Below are positions 1 to 9,003 of a DNA stretch of 33,425 nt, in pieces. A model generated the notes under the pieces. It did no database searches and was not told the origin of the DNA. It was given only the letters and a program-made list of their open reading frames with translations. Origin of the DNA: an uncultured Pelagibacteraceae bacterium (lineage in GTDB: Bacteria; Pseudomonadota; Alphaproteobacteria; Pelagibacterales; Pelagibacteraceae); NCBI GenBank assembly GCA_902606105.1, contig CACLFK010000008.1, positions 1 to 33,425 of the forward strand, read 5' to 3'. Positions within the stretch are counted from its first letter, which is position 1. The number at the start of each line of letters is the position of its first letter. Position numbers and translations under genes: made by a program.

Positions 1-1
1 T

Positions 2-1357
2 ATGAAATTAAATGCTACTGCAGAGATGATACCTATTTCATGGAGAGAATTGGCTGAGCCCCATCCATTTGTGCCTGTTGAACAGATGGAGGGTTACAGA
101 GAACTGTTCACTGATCTTAAAAATTGGCTAAGATCAATCACTGGTTTTTCTGGAGTTTCGCTTCAGCCAAATGCAGGTGCTCAAGGTGAATATGCAGGAT
201 TAATGGTAATACGAAAATATCACTTAGAGAGAGGTGATCAAAATAGAAATATATGTTTAATACCTAGCTCAGCACATGGAACTAATCCAGCAAGTGCACA
301 AATGGTAGGAATGAAAGTTGTAGTTGTTGATTGTGATAAAGAAGGTAATGTAGATTTTGAAGATTTAAAAAAAAAAGTAGAAACACACTCAGAAAATCTT
401 GGAGCTTTAATGGTTACATATCCTTCTACACACGGTGTTTTTGAAGAAAAAATATCAGATATATGCGATTTAATTCATAAGCATGGTGGTCAAGTTTACA
501 TGGATGGCGCAAATTTAAATGCACTTGTAGGAATTGCAAAACCTGGAAATTTTGGTCCAGATGTTTGTCATATAAACTTACATAAAACATTCTGTATTCC
601 ACATGGTGGAGGTGGACCGGGTATGGGTCCTATTGCTTGTAAAAGACATTTACAAGTTTATTTGCCCAATCATTCTGTTGTTAAAGATTGTGGTCCTTCA
701 ACTGGTATAGGTGCAGTTTCTGCGGCACCTTGGGGGAGCTCAAGTATTTTATCTATTTCATGGATGTATATAAAAATGATGGGATCCCAGGGTTTAAAAT
801 TAGCTACAGAAGTCGCAATATTAAACGCTAATTATATAGCTCATAAATTAAAAAACCATTTTCCAATTTTGTATAAAGGTACTAATGGAAATGTTGCTCA
901 CGAATGTATTATTGATATTAGATCAATTAAAAGTGAAACAGGTATAACGGAAGAAGATATAGCAAAAAGATTAATAGACTATGGATTTCATGCACCAACA
1001 ATGTCATGGCCAGTTGCTGGTACAATGATGATAGAACCAACAGAGAGTGAAAGTTTAACTGAAATAGATAGATTTTGTGATACTTTAATAAATATTAAAT
1101 CAGAAATAGAAATGATCAAGTCTGGTAAATTTGATAAAGTAGATAATCCAATTAAAAATGCACCTCATACTGACCTTGAGCTTTCATCAGATGAGTGGGA
1201 ACACAAATATTCTAGACAACAAGCAGCGTATCCTGCAAAATTCTTGAAAACAAATAAATTTTGGCCTCCAGTTGCAAGAGTAGACAATGTGTATGGAGAT
1301 AAAAATATTTTTTGTACTTGTCCAAATATGGATGAGTTTAAAGAAGATGCAGCATAA
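2..1357 (+). CDS. gcvP: Glycine dehydrogenase (decarboxylating), P protein, 3' part only
   Basis: This is the C-terminal half (451 residues visible) of the PLP-dependent P protein of the glycine cleavage system, which decarboxylates glycine and passes the aminomethyl group to the lipoyl H protein. The first visible Met belongs to the internal MKLNA motif of the family, so it is not a start codon; roughly 500 residues lie upstream of the window. The PLP-binding lysine is K195 of the visible part in [16 protein letters not shown], a family signature, and [11 protein letters not shown] and [10 protein letters not shown] are also present. The frame is open to the TAA at the end. The next gene starts 6 bases downstream on the same strand, so read-through transcription is likely. 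Identity is close to certain; only the 5' end is missing. Confidence 0.96.
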   Translation: MKLNATAEMIPISWRELAEPHPFVPVEQMEGYRELFTDLKNWLRSITGFSGVSLQPNAGAQGEYAGLMVIRKYHLERGDQNRNICLIPSSAHGTNPASAQMVGMKVVVVDCDKEGNVDFEDLKKKVETHSENLGALMVTYPSTHGVFEEKISDICDLIHKHGGQVYMDGANLNALVGIAKPGNFGPDVCHINLHKTFCIPHGGGGPGMGPIACKRHLQVYLPNHSVVKDCGPSTGIGAVSAAPWGSSSILSISWMYIKMMGSQGLKLATEVAILNANYIAHKLKNHFPILYKGTNGNVAHECIIDIRSIKSETGITEEDIAKRLIDYGFHAPTMSWPVAGTMMIEPTESESLTEIDRFCDTLINIKSEIEMIKSGKFDKVDNPIKNAPHTDLELSSDEWEHKYSRQQAAYPAKFLKTNKFWPPVARVDNVYGDKNIFCTCPNMDEFKEDAA

Positions 1358-1363
1358 ATAGTA

Positions 1364-2602
1364 ATGAAAATTGCTGTTGTCGGCTCAGGTATTTCAGGTT
1401 TAAGTGCCGCATACTATTTGTCTAAAAAACATCATGTAGATCTCTTTGAAAAAGAAGATCATTTTGGCGGCCATTCTCATACTATAGACTTAACGTTTAG
1501 AGAAAAAAAAGTTTCTGTTGATATTGGTTTTATAGTATTTAACTTTCAAACTTACCCAAATTTAATAAATTTTTTTAAAGAAAATAATATTGAAATCGAA
1601 AAAAGCAACATGTCTTTTTCAGTTTCGGTTGATAATACGAATTTTGAATATTGTGGAAAAGGGATAAATGGTATTTTTTCTAACAGATTTAATTTATTTA
1701 ATTTTAAATTTCTAAGGATGTTTTTTGATATAATAAAATTTTATAAAAAAAGTGACAAAGAAACAATTTTTGAGAGTAAATTAACTTTAGGTGAATATCT
1801 TGAAAAAAATAAATTATCAAAACCATTTATTGATTATCATATAATCCCCATGGTTTCAGCCATTTGGTCAATGCCACCATTAGAGGCAAGTAAAATGCCA
1901 ATTAGTTTTTTTATAAAATTCTTTAAAAATCACGGTTTGTTTAAATTAAAAAATAGACCCCAGTGGTACACTGTAGCTAATAGAAGCAGAACTTATGTAA
2001 ATCGGATTATTTCTAAAATTAGTGGAGAATATTATAAAAATTATAAAGTTCATAAATTAAAAAGAAAGTCCTCTGGTATTGATTTATACTATGGAGGTCA
2101 AAGTGATTTTTTTGATTACGATAAAGTGGTTATAGCAACTCACGCAGATGAAGCGTTAGAATTAATTGATGAACCATTAGAGGAAGAAAAAAAAATTTTA
2201 TCTAATTTTAGCTATAAAGAGAACATTGCATACATTCATACGGACAGCAGAGCTATGCCTAAAAATAAAAAAGCTTGGTGCTCTTGGAATTCATCTATTG
2301 ATGATAAAGATACTAAAAAGAATTCTATTAGTTATTGGCTAAATCTTTTGCAAAACTTAAAATGTAAAGAAGATATTTTTTTGACATTAAATCCATATTT
2401 TGAGATTGATAAGTCAAAAATACTCAAAAAAGTTACTTTTACTCATCCCTATTACGATCAGAGGGCATTAGATACTCAACACGAGCTTTCTAAATTACAA
2501 AATCAAAGAGATCTGCTTTTTTGTGGAAGTTATTTCGGTTACGGATTTCATGAAGATGGAATAAAATCATCCATTGAAATGCTGAAAAACCTTAATGATT
2601 AA
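1364..2602 (+). CDS. FAD-dependent amine oxidase-type oxidoreductase (COG2907-like) of the cfa cluster
   Basis: A 412-residue flavoprotein of the flavin amine oxidase / phytoene desaturase superfamily. The dinucleotide-binding motif VGSGISGLSAAYYL (GxGxxG at residues 7-12) is at the very N-terminus, followed by the FEKEDHFGGHSHT segment typical of the family, and YFGYGFHEDGIKSS near the C-terminus matches its second FAD-contact region. It is followed by DUF1365 and a Cfa-type methyltransferase with overlaps of 8 and 1 bases, a gene trio that recurs in proteobacteria and is linked there to singlet-oxygen responses and to modification of unsaturated phospholipid acyl chains. By inference it oxidises or desaturates a methylated acyl chain, possibly on the route to furan fatty acids. 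The exact substrate cannot be read from sequence. Confidence 0.85.
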   Translation: MKIAVVGSGISGLSAAYYLSKKHHVDLFEKEDHFGGHSHTIDLTFREKKVSVDIGFIVFNFQTYPNLINFFKENNIEIEKSNMSFSVSVDNTNFEYCGKGINGIFSNRFNLFNFKFLRMFFDIIKFYKKSDKETIFESKLTLGEYLEKNKLSKPFIDYHIIPMVSAIWSMPPLEASKMPISFFIKFFKNHGLFKLKNRPQWYTVANRSRTYVNRIISKISGEYYKNYKVHKLKRKSSGIDLYYGGQSDFFDYDKVVIATHADEALELIDEPLEEEKKILSNFSYKENIAYIHTDSRAMPKNKKAWCSWNSSIDDKDTKKNSISYWLNLLQNLKCKEDIFLTLNPYFEIDKSKILKKVTFTHPYYDQRALDTQHELSKLQNQRDLLFCGSYFGYGFHEDGIKSSIEMLKNLND

Positions 2603-3359
2603 TTCTTGTATTTACACTGGAACAGTAATCCATAAACGATTTAAACCGAAAAAACACTTCTTTAAATACAAAGTATTTTCATTACTCCTAGACTTATCTG
2701 AATTAGAGACATTAAGTAATAAAATAAGTTTTTTTTCTTTAAATCGTTTTAATCTTATTAGTTTTCAAGAAAAAGATCATGGACAGAGAGATGGTACATC
2801 TCTTACTGAATGGGTTAAAAAAAACTTGCAACAAAATAATATTAATTCAGAAAACATTAAAATTAAAATTTTATGTTACCCGAGAATATTAGGATATGTA
2901 TTTAATCCTCTTAGTATTTTTTTCGTTTATGATAACCAGGAACAGTTGGTATCAATCTTATATGAAGTAAAAAATACTTTTGGGGAACAACATACTTATG
3001 TATTTAAAGTGAATGATAAAAACAATTTAATAAAGAATAATTGTAAAAAGAAATTTCATGTATCTCCATTTATTGAAATGAATTGCCAATATTTTTTTAA
3101 AATATTAAAACCGGGAGATAGATTATCAGTAATTATTGATCAATATGACAAGGAAGGAAAAATTTTATTTGCTTCTCAAGATGGGGAAAGAAAAGAATTA
3201 AATAGTACACAATTAATTAAATCATATTTAAAACATCCTTTAATGACTTTAAAAATTATTTCTGCGATACATTTTGAAGCGTTTAAATTATGGATAAAAG
3301 GAATAAGGTTAGTCAAAAAAAAATTTAATATTAAAAATAATTTAACAGTTGAGAATTAA
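2595..3359 (+). CDS. DUF1365 family protein of the cfa cluster
   Basis: A 254-residue DUF1365 (COG3496) protein. Recognisable family features are the start SCIYTGTVIHKRFKPKKHFF, the LCYPRILGYVFNPLSIFFVY segment around residues 93-112, and the later YEVKNTFGEQHTYV and KKFHVSPFIEMN blocks. Its start codon overlaps the end of the flavoprotein gene by 8 bases and its stop overlaps the methyltransferase start, so the three genes are almost certainly co-translated. The biochemical role of DUF1365 is not established; its constant pairing with a flavin amine oxidase and a cyclopropane synthase-like methyltransferase implies a part in acyl-chain modification. No signal peptide is evident. Confidence 0.86.
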   Translation: MINSCIYTGTVIHKRFKPKKHFFKYKVFSLLLDLSELETLSNKISFFSLNRFNLISFQEKDHGQRDGTSLTEWVKKNLQQNNINSENIKIKILCYPRILGYVFNPLSIFFVYDNQEQLVSILYEVKNTFGEQHTYVFKVNDKNNLIKNNCKKKFHVSPFIEMNCQYFFKILKPGDRLSVIIDQYDKEGKILFASQDGERKELNSTQLIKSYLKHPLMTLKIISAIHFEAFKLWIKGIRLVKKKFNIKNNLTVEN

Positions 3360-4537
3360 TGTTTTTAAATAAAATATCAGACAAATTAGTTTTTAATTTT
3401 TTAAGTAAGATTGATTATGGATATCTTGAGATTAAAACTTTTGATGGAGAACTTCTCAATTTTGGAAATCAAGAGGAACCACTTTCTGCCAATATAATAA
3501 TTAAAAAACCAAATTTTAATTATAATTTAATACGTGGTGGAAGTATTGGTTTTGCCGAATCTTATATGAGAGGTGAGTTTGAAACAGACAATCTTTCAAA
3601 TTTAATTGAGCTTACTGCAAGAAATATAAAAATTATTCATAGGTTTTCTGGTTTACTTGATGTTCCAGTAATTAATTTTATTAAAAATAAAATTATTAAA
3701 AATACAAAAAGTAGAAGCAAGGAGAATATTGCTAAGCACTATGATTTAGGGAATGAATTTTTTGCACTATGGCTTGATGATACTTTAACTTATTCGAGTG
3801 CTATATTTAACGAAAATTCAAAAAACCTATCTGAGGCACAAAATAACAAATATCAAAAACTAATTGATCTTATTAGACCGAAAAATGGTGATAAAGTTTT
3901 AGAAATTGGTTGTGGGTGGGGAGGTTTTGCCGAGTATTTAGGTAAAAAATATGATGTAAAACTTGATTGTATTACTATTTCAAAAAAACAATTTGAATAT
4001 GCTAAAGAGCGAATTCACAAATGTGGTTTAAATGAAAAAGTTAATATTGAGATAAAAGATTACAGAGATTTGCAGGGAAAATATAATTCAATTGCTTCAA
4101 TAGAAATGATCGAGGCTGTTGGGTTAAACTATCTTGATGGATATTTTAAAACTATAAAAGATAATTTATCAGGGGGTGGTAAAGCAGCTATTCAAGCAAT
4201 AACAATCGATGATAATTTATTTGATAGATATAAAAACAAACAAGATTTTATTCAAAAATATATATTTCCTGGGGGATTTCTTCCCAACAAAAACAGCATA
4301 AATAGATATGTTTCAGATAACGGGTTAACAATTAACTCATATATCTCTTACGCAGATCACTATGCCAACACTCTAGAAATTTGGAGGAATGAATTTGTGA
4401 AGAAATGGGAGTTAATAAAAAATCAAGGTTTTGATTTAAAATTTAAGAGAATGTGGGAGTTTTATCTATCTTACTGTGAAGCTGGTTTTAAATCAAAGAA
4501 CATAGATCTAATTCAATTTTCACTTCAAAACAAATAA
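3359..4537 (+). CDS. cfa: Cyclopropane-fatty-acyl-phospholipid synthase family SAM methyltransferase
   Basis: A 392-residue member of the Cfa/mycolic acid methyltransferase family, which transfers a methyl or methylene group from S-adenosylmethionine to the double bond of a phospholipid acyl chain. The lipid-side motif HYDLGNEFF is at residues 127-135, with WLDDTLTYSSA just after it. The SAM-binding loop VLEIGCGWGGF spans residues 180-190, and IEMIEAVG follows in the catalytic domain. The ATG overlaps the TAA of DUF1365 (TAATG). Members in this gene neighbourhood may produce methylated rather than cyclopropane fatty acids, as in the furan fatty acid route known from purple bacteria, so the product should not be assumed from the name. 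The family call is secure; the exact product is inference. Confidence 0.9.
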   Translation: MFLNKISDKLVFNFLSKIDYGYLEIKTFDGELLNFGNQEEPLSANIIIKKPNFNYNLIRGGSIGFAESYMRGEFETDNLSNLIELTARNIKIIHRFSGLLDVPVINFIKNKIIKNTKSRSKENIAKHYDLGNEFFALWLDDTLTYSSAIFNENSKNLSEAQNNKYQKLIDLIRPKNGDKVLEIGCGWGGFAEYLGKKYDVKLDCITISKKQFEYAKERIHKCGLNEKVNIEIKDYRDLQGKYNSIASIEMIEAVGLNYLDGYFKTIKDNLSGGGKAAIQAITIDDNLFDRYKNKQDFIQKYIFPGGFLPNKNSINRYVSDNGLTINSYISYADHYANTLEIWRNEFVKKWELIKNQGFDLKFKRMWEFYLSYCEAGFKSKNIDLIQFSLQNK

Positions 4538-4555
4538 CTGATAAAAAGGACATAT

Positions 4556-5104
4556 ATGCAAAATATTAAATTAATTAAATCTATTTCATTGATAATTTGT
4601 GCTTTCTTAATTACAAGTTGTTCAAATAATAGTGCTATGAAACCAGAAGATTTTAAAAATAAAGAACCAAGATTGATAATTGAAGAATATTTAAGTGGAA
4701 ATGTTAAGGCCTGGGGTGTTTTACAAAATAGATCAGGTAAAGTTACAAGACAGTTTAACGCTGATTTAAACGGGACATGGGATGGCAAACAATTAGTTTT
4801 AAAAGAAAAATTTAATTGGGATGATGGAGAAGTTCAAGACAGAGAATGGACAATAAATAAAATTGATGAGCATAACTATGAGGGAACCGCAGGTGATGTT
4901 GTAGGTAAAGCTAAAGGTTATTCATATGGTCCAGCCTTTAAATTTGAATATGTTTTATTGGTTCCAGTAAAAGGAAGAGAATTAAAAATTACATTTGATG
5001 ATTGGATTTTTAAACAGGATGACCGTGTAGCAATCAATAGAGCTACTATGACAAAATTTGGTTTTAAAGTTGCTGAGCTAACAGTAGTATTTGTTAAAGA
5101 TTAA
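4556..5104 (+). CDS. DUF3833 lipoprotein
   Basis: A 182-residue predicted lipoprotein. The N-terminus has two lysines, a hydrophobic stretch and the lipobox LITSC, so the mature protein would start at Cys22 and be membrane-anchored on the periplasmic side. The rest resembles DUF3833, with a beta-rich body containing FNADLNGTWDGKQLVLKEKF and a C-terminal region ending in AELTVVFVKD. A good ribosome binding site, AAGGA at 4546-4550, precedes the ATG by 5 bases, and the gene lies 18 bases after cfa. DUF3833 genes often accompany cfa/DUF1365 clusters; the function is unknown. Its stop overlaps the end of the convergent SDR gene by 4 bases. Confidence 0.82.
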   Translation: MQNIKLIKSISLIICAFLITSCSNNSAMKPEDFKNKEPRLIIEEYLSGNVKAWGVLQNRSGKVTRQFNADLNGTWDGKQLVLKEKFNWDDGEVQDREWTINKIDEHNYEGTAGDVVGKAKGYSYGPAFKFEYVLLVPVKGRELKITFDDWIFKQDDRVAINRATMTKFGFKVAELTVVFVKD

Positions 5105-5862
5105 TTATTTTTTTGATATTTTGTCAATCGACCTACTAAATAAAAATATAACTTACTAGGCAGAAAACTTAAAATTTTAAGTGTAATTGTAAGTGCTTTT
5201 GGAAAATGAATTTCAAAAGATTTTTTATTAACCAAACCATCATAAATTTGATCTGCAGCATATTCTGGTGTTTTTAAGAAAGGCATTTTAAAATCATTTT
5301 TATCTGTCATAGGAGTTTTTATAAATCCAGGTGATACTAAACAAACACGAACGTTAGATCTCTTAAAATCAAAATATAGGCTTTCAGCTAAATTATTTAA
5401 TGCAGATTTAGATGGACCATAGCCTGTAGAATTAGGAAGACCCCTGTAACCAGCGATAGAGGAAACAATAGTAATTACACCATTTTTTCTGTCTTTAAAG
5501 TGTTGCTCAACAGCTTTAATGGTATTTACAGTCCCAAAAAAATTTACTTTAAACACCTCTTCCATTTGTTCTACATCAATATCTTTTTCTTTCCTAGGGT
5601 TCCATGTCCCTGTTGAAAAAAAACAAATATCGATATCATTAAATTTATTTTTAATTTCATTGAATACCTCAAAACAATTTTCTTTACGAGTAACATCTAA
5701 AGGAAAAGCTGTAATATTTTCATATTGACCACAAAGTTCATTTAATAATTCCACTCTCCTTGCAGAAACCGCAACATTCCATCCTTTACTAGAAAATTTA
5801 ACAGCTAGGGCCTTACCGATACCTGTACTCCCCCCTGTGATCCATATTGTTTTTTTATTCAT
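5101..5862 (-). CDS. Short-chain dehydrogenase/reductase
   Basis: A 253-residue classical SDR. The NAD(P)-binding GGSTGIG motif is at residues 10-16, and the catalytic set is Ser134/Ser135 in VSSIAG, Tyr148 and Lys152 in YGPSK. An Arg pair (ARR, residues 35-36) after the second beta strand is compatible with NADPH use, though this is only a hint. It is convergent with the DUF3833 gene (4-base overlap) and divergent from tspO, with only 23 bases between the start codons. SDRs of this type are often found in cfa/DUF1365 clusters, so a role in lipid or aldehyde reduction is plausible. The substrate is unknown. Confidence 0.9.
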   Translation of the reverse strand: MNKKTIWITGGSTGIGKALAVKFSSKGWNVAVSARRVELLNELCGQYENITAFPLDVTRKENCFEVFNEIKNKFNDIDICFFSTGTWNPRKEKDIDVEQMEEVFKVNFFGTVNTIKAVEQHFKDRKNGVITIVSSIAGYRGLPNSTGYGPSKSALNNLAESLYFDFKRSNVRVCLVSPGFIKTPMTDKNDFKMPFLKTPEYAADQIYDGLVNKKSFEIHFPKALTITLKILSFLPSKLYFYLVGRLTKYQKNN

Positions 5863-5885
5863 AGTTAATCGTATATATTACTAAC

Positions 5886-6353
5886 ATGTTTAAAAATAAA
5901 TTTTTAACTTTTATATCCTTTCTTCTGGTCACTTTTGGAGCTTCAGCTATTGGAAGCTTAGCAACAATTAATTATAAAGATCCATGGTACTCATTATTGA
6001 ATAAACCAATCTTTAATCCTCCAGATTGGGTTTTTGGACCTGTCTGGACGACTTTGTACTTGATGATGACACTTGCAATATGGTTATTTTGGCATTCAAA
6101 GAGTAGGAATAAAAATACAGTTTATGTTTATTTAATTCACCTAGTGTTTAATACTGCTTGGAGCGTAGTTTTCTTTATTTTTCACAATATGGTCTTAGCT
6201 TTATTTGTGTTAATTTTATTAATTGGACTGATAATTAATCTCATTTTAAGATTTAAACGTGTCAATGTAGTTAGTTCCTATTTAATGATTCCTTATTTAC
6301 TTTGGTGTAGCTTTGCACTATTTCTCAATATTAATCTTATAATGATAAATTAA
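5886..6353 (+). CDS. tspO: TspO/MBR (translocator/tryptophan-rich sensory) family protein
   Basis: A 155-residue integral membrane protein with about five hydrophobic segments, the normal size for TspO. The hallmark PPDWVFGPVWTTLYLMM is at about residues 42-58, and there are the aromatic residues (W, Y, F) that line the ligand pocket in this family. TspO proteins bind porphyrins and related tetrapyrroles and are tied to light and oxidative-stress responses in alphaproteobacteria; the sequence gives the family, not the ligand. It is divergent from the SDR, and the next gene begins 1 base after its stop, so the two downstream genes form a transcription unit. Confidence 0.9.
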   Translation: MFKNKFLTFISFLLVTFGASAIGSLATINYKDPWYSLLNKPIFNPPDWVFGPVWTTLYLMMTLAIWLFWHSKSRNKNTVYVYLIHLVFNTAWSVVFFIFHNMVLALFVLILLIGLIINLILRFKRVNVVSSYLMIPYLLWCSFALFLNINLIMIN

Positions 6354-6354
6354 T

Positions 6355-7458
6355 ATGGATGACGTTGTAGTAATAGGTGGTGGTATAATTGGAGCAGCAA
6401 CAGCTTACTTTCTATCTAAAGAAGGTAGAAAAGTAAAAGTGATTGAAAGAGATCCTACCTATAAAACTGCTTCATTCCCACTATCTTTGGGCGGGTTTAG
6501 AAGACAATTTTTTCAAAAAGAAAATATTTTATTAGGAAAATTTGCTAGAGAATTTATTAATCAAATACCACAATTATTAAAAACTGAAAAAAATCCAAAC
6601 CCTACTGCTAGTATGGTAACAAATGGTTATTTACTAATGTTTGGACCTGAGCATGCTGAAGAACAATACAGAGCATTAGAAAATCACAAAAAGTGTGAAG
6701 CAGGAACAAAAAATATTAAAGGGTCAGAATTAACAAAAATATTTCCTTATATAAATAATGAGGGAATAGAAACTGCAACTTACACTGATAATCAAACGGA
6801 AGGATGGATTGATCCGTTTCTTTTTCACAGCGCTTTAAAAAGTAAAGCAATTGAGCTTGGTGCTGAATTTGTTAAAGGAGAAATTAAAAGTATTGAAGAT
6901 GTTAAGGCTAAAACAATTGTTTCTGCAGCAGGTTGTTGGACAAAAAAATTACTTGAAGATATTCCTGTTGTTCCTCAAAAACACACAGTTTTTAGGGTAA
7001 AATGTCCAACCTATATAAAAGAAATGCCTTTAAGTGGTGATTTAACAACAGGTGTTTATTGGCGACCAGAGGGTGGTGAATATTTAGCAGGATCACCTCT
7101 TTCAGTATTTGATGCAGAGGATTTAGAGCCAGCATGGAACGATTTTGAAGAATTAGTTTGGCCAGCATTAGCAAAAAGAATACCAGCTTTTGAGGAATTA
7201 AAATTAACAGGTGGGTGGGCTGGTTACTACGATTGCAATAAATTAGATAACAATGCAGTAGTTGGAAAACATCCAAAATATGAAAATGTATATATGGCAT
7301 CTGGTTTTACTGGTAGAGGTTTAATGCAAGCTCCTGGCGTTGGTAGAGCTTTAACAGAATTAATAACAACAGGATCTTATCAGACTATAGATATTAGTGA
7401 TTTTTCAGTTGAGAGAGTATTAGGTAATAGTGCAAGACATGAGCCTTATGTCCTTTAA
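6355..7458 (+). CDS. FAD-dependent oxidoreductase (DAO superfamily, FOXRED1-like)
   Basis: A 367-residue flavoprotein of the D-amino acid oxidase/sarcosine oxidase superfamily. VVVIGGGIIGAATAYFL gives the FAD-binding GxGxxG at residues 8-13, and the segment ERDPTYKTASFPLSLGG, followed by FRRQFFQKENI, resembles the human complex I assembly factor FOXRED1 and its bacterial relatives. The C-terminal flavin-contact region VYMASGFTGRGLMQAPGVGRA is intact. It lies 1 base after tspO and ends 3 bases from where the restored selO reading frame would end. The likely reaction is oxidation of a secondary or N-methylated amine such as sarcosine or dimethylglycine, or an assembly role; sequence alone does not decide. 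Confidence 0.82.
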   Translation: MDDVVVIGGGIIGAATAYFLSKEGRKVKVIERDPTYKTASFPLSLGGFRRQFFQKENILLGKFAREFINQIPQLLKTEKNPNPTASMVTNGYLLMFGPEHAEEQYRALENHKKCEAGTKNIKGSELTKIFPYINNEGIETATYTDNQTEGWIDPFLFHSALKSKAIELGAEFVKGEIKSIEDVKAKTIVSAAGCWTKKLLEDIPVVPQKHTVFRVKCPTYIKEMPLSGDLTTGVYWRPEGGEYLAGSPLSVFDAEDLEPAWNDFEELVWPALAKRIPAFEELKLTGGWAGYYDCNKLDNNAVVGKHPKYENVYMASGFTGRGLMQAPGVGRALTELITTGSYQTIDISDFSVERVLGNSARHEPYVL

Positions 7459-7461
7459 GTT

Positions 7462-7553
7462 CTATGTACCACAAAAGGTTTTATATTTTTCTTTGCCCAA
7501 AGGTGCAGGTGATTGGAATTCAGAAATATTTTTAATATCATAAGGATTTTTTT
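7462..7553 (-). pseudogene. selO: Out-of-frame 3' tail of selO after an A7 homopolymer
   Basis: Removing one A from the run of seven (plus-strand T 7547-7553) lets the selO frame continue through NPYDIKNISEF and PAPLGKEKYKTFCGT to a TAG at 7462-7464, 3 bases from the stop of the convergent flavoprotein gene. The NPYD motif and the Cys third from the end are what SelO proteins have at their C-terminus. The tail fills the otherwise empty gap between 7459 and 7537, which supports it being real gene sequence. It could be a sequencing or assembly indel, a true mutation, or a site corrected by polymerase slippage on A7. Confidence 0.85.
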
Positions 7554-8932
7554 AACACAGACAATAATTTGGTCATAATATCAAAATTGTTATTATTCGC
7601 AGCTAATAATGCTTCTTCAACTTTGTGATTTCTTGGAATTATATTTGGATTTACTTTCTGCATAAGTTGAAGTTGTTTTTCTTTAGTTGAATTATTTAAA
7701 GATGATCTTGCTTTCCAGCTATTTAGCCATTGATTAAAACTTTTGCCCGTATAAATTTTATCATTAATAGAAACCCCCATTAAGTAACAAAATGTATTTG
7801 TATAATCAGCTTTATTTTTTTCCATCCAATCCATTAAAGATTTGATTAAATTCTTATCATTCTTTTCTTCTCCAAATAAACCCAGCTTATCTCTCATCAT
7901 ACTCAACCATTTGTCTTCATAAATTTTCTGAAAATTGTCAATTATTTCAGATGCTATTTTAATTGCTTTATCCTCGTTTGTATCAATTATTGGAATCAGA
8001 CACTCAGCAAATCTTGCTAAGTTCCATTTAGCAATTGGTGGTTGATTTGAATATGAATATCTACCAAATTTATCTATTGAACTAAATACGGTTTTAGGAT
8101 CATAATGATCCATAAAAGCACAAGGACCATAATCTATTGTTTCTCCTGAGATAGTCATATTGTCTGTATTCATAACACCATGAATAAAACCAACTCTCAT
8201 CCAATCAACTATAAGATCACATTGTTTTTGTAAAACGAGATTTAATAAATCTAAAGCTTTATTTTGCGAAGATTTTAACTCGGCAAAATGTCGATTAATT
8301 GTATAATTAACTAACATTTTTAATTCTTCAACATTTTGTCTGGCTGCAATATATTGAAAAGTGCCAACTCTTATATGACTTGATGCTACCCTGGTTAAAA
8401 TTGCTCCTTGTAATAAATTTTCTCTGACAACTTTTTCACCTGTTTTGACTACAGCAAGACTTCTAGTTGTTTGAATATTTAAATAATGAATAGCTTCACT
8501 TATAATATATTCTCTTAGCATTGGCCCTAATGCAGCACGTCCATCACCACCTCTGGAGAACGAAGTTCTTCCGCAACCTTTGAATTGAATATCAAAACGA
8601 CTATTTTTATTTACTAAATGCTCACCTAATAAAATTGCTCTGCCATCACCCAACATAGTAAAATGACCAAACTGATGTCCTGCATATGCTTGTGCAATAG
8701 TGTTCGTATTATAAGGCAATGAATTCCCAGAAAAAATTTCAGCTAATTTTTTTTTATCTATCTTTGAAAAATCTAAATTTAACTTTTTAGCAAGTTCTTC
8801 ATTTAATACTACTAACTCAGGATCATGAACTGGTGTGGGTTTTATATTTTCTTTAAAAGTTTCAGGAAGCTTTGAATATGAATTATCAAAATTCCAATTG
8901 ATATAATTTTTCACAGGTTTATAAAGTTCCAA
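7538..8932 (-). CDS. selO: SelO (YdiU) pseudokinase-fold protein AMPylase, 3' end frameshifted
   Basis: SelO transfers AMP from ATP to Ser/Thr/Tyr of target proteins using an inverted kinase-like active site. This 464-residue ORF has the GGDGRAALGPMLREYI block and the metal/nucleotide residues N248 and D257 in HGVMNTDNM...DYGP, plus Cys261 in YGPCAFMD. The family normally ends with a conserved Cys a few residues from the C-terminus. Here the frame ends at KKSL, but the adjacent frame continues with NPYDIKN and ends in KTFCGT, so one extra A in the A7 run (T7 at 7547-7553 on the plus strand) shifts the frame. Corrected, the protein would be 489 residues, a normal SelO length. The start used is TTG at 8932, without a clear Shine-Dalgarno; GTG at 8914 is the alternative. 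Confidence 0.9.
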   Translation of the reverse strand: MELYKPVKNYINWNFDNSYSKLPETFKENIKPTPVHDPELVVLNEELAKKLNLDFSKIDKKKLAEIFSGNSLPYNTNTIAQAYAGHQFGHFTMLGDGRAILLGEHLVNKNSRFDIQFKGCGRTSFSRGGDGRAALGPMLREYIISEAIHYLNIQTTRSLAVVKTGEKVVRENLLQGAILTRVASSHIRVGTFQYIAARQNVEELKMLVNYTINRHFAELKSSQNKALDLLNLVLQKQCDLIVDWMRVGFIHGVMNTDNMTISGETIDYGPCAFMDHYDPKTVFSSIDKFGRYSYSNQPPIAKWNLARFAECLIPIIDTNEDKAIKIASEIIDNFQKIYEDKWLSMMRDKLGLFGEEKNDKNLIKSLMDWMEKNKADYTNTFCYLMGVSINDKIYTGKSFNQWLNSWKARSSLNNSTKEKQLQLMQKVNPNIIPRNHKVEEALLAANNNNFDIMTKLLSVLKKSL

Positions 8933-8980
8933 ATATTATTTAAAATTTCTTACTATTTTCAAGTTTTTTATATTCAATAT

Positions 8981-8986
8981 ATTATA
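8981..8986 (-). promoter_or_regulatory. Candidate -10 element for selO
   Basis: TATAAT reads on the minus strand at 8986-8981, 49 bases before the selO start codon, in the 121-base gap that also holds the fdh hairpin. No good -35 is visible; the expected place falls inside the hairpin. In DNA this AT-rich the motif can occur by chance, so this is weak. Confidence 0.25.
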
Positions 8987-9003
8987 GAGTTTAGATTGAA
9001 TAA

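Noticed and set aside
5820-5886. A TGATCC ... CGTATA pair upstream of tspO resembling a sigma-E/ChrR (ECF11) promoter.
   Set aside because: The spacing is about 26 bases instead of about 16-17, and the TGATCC lies in the conserved GGST codons of the SDR gene.
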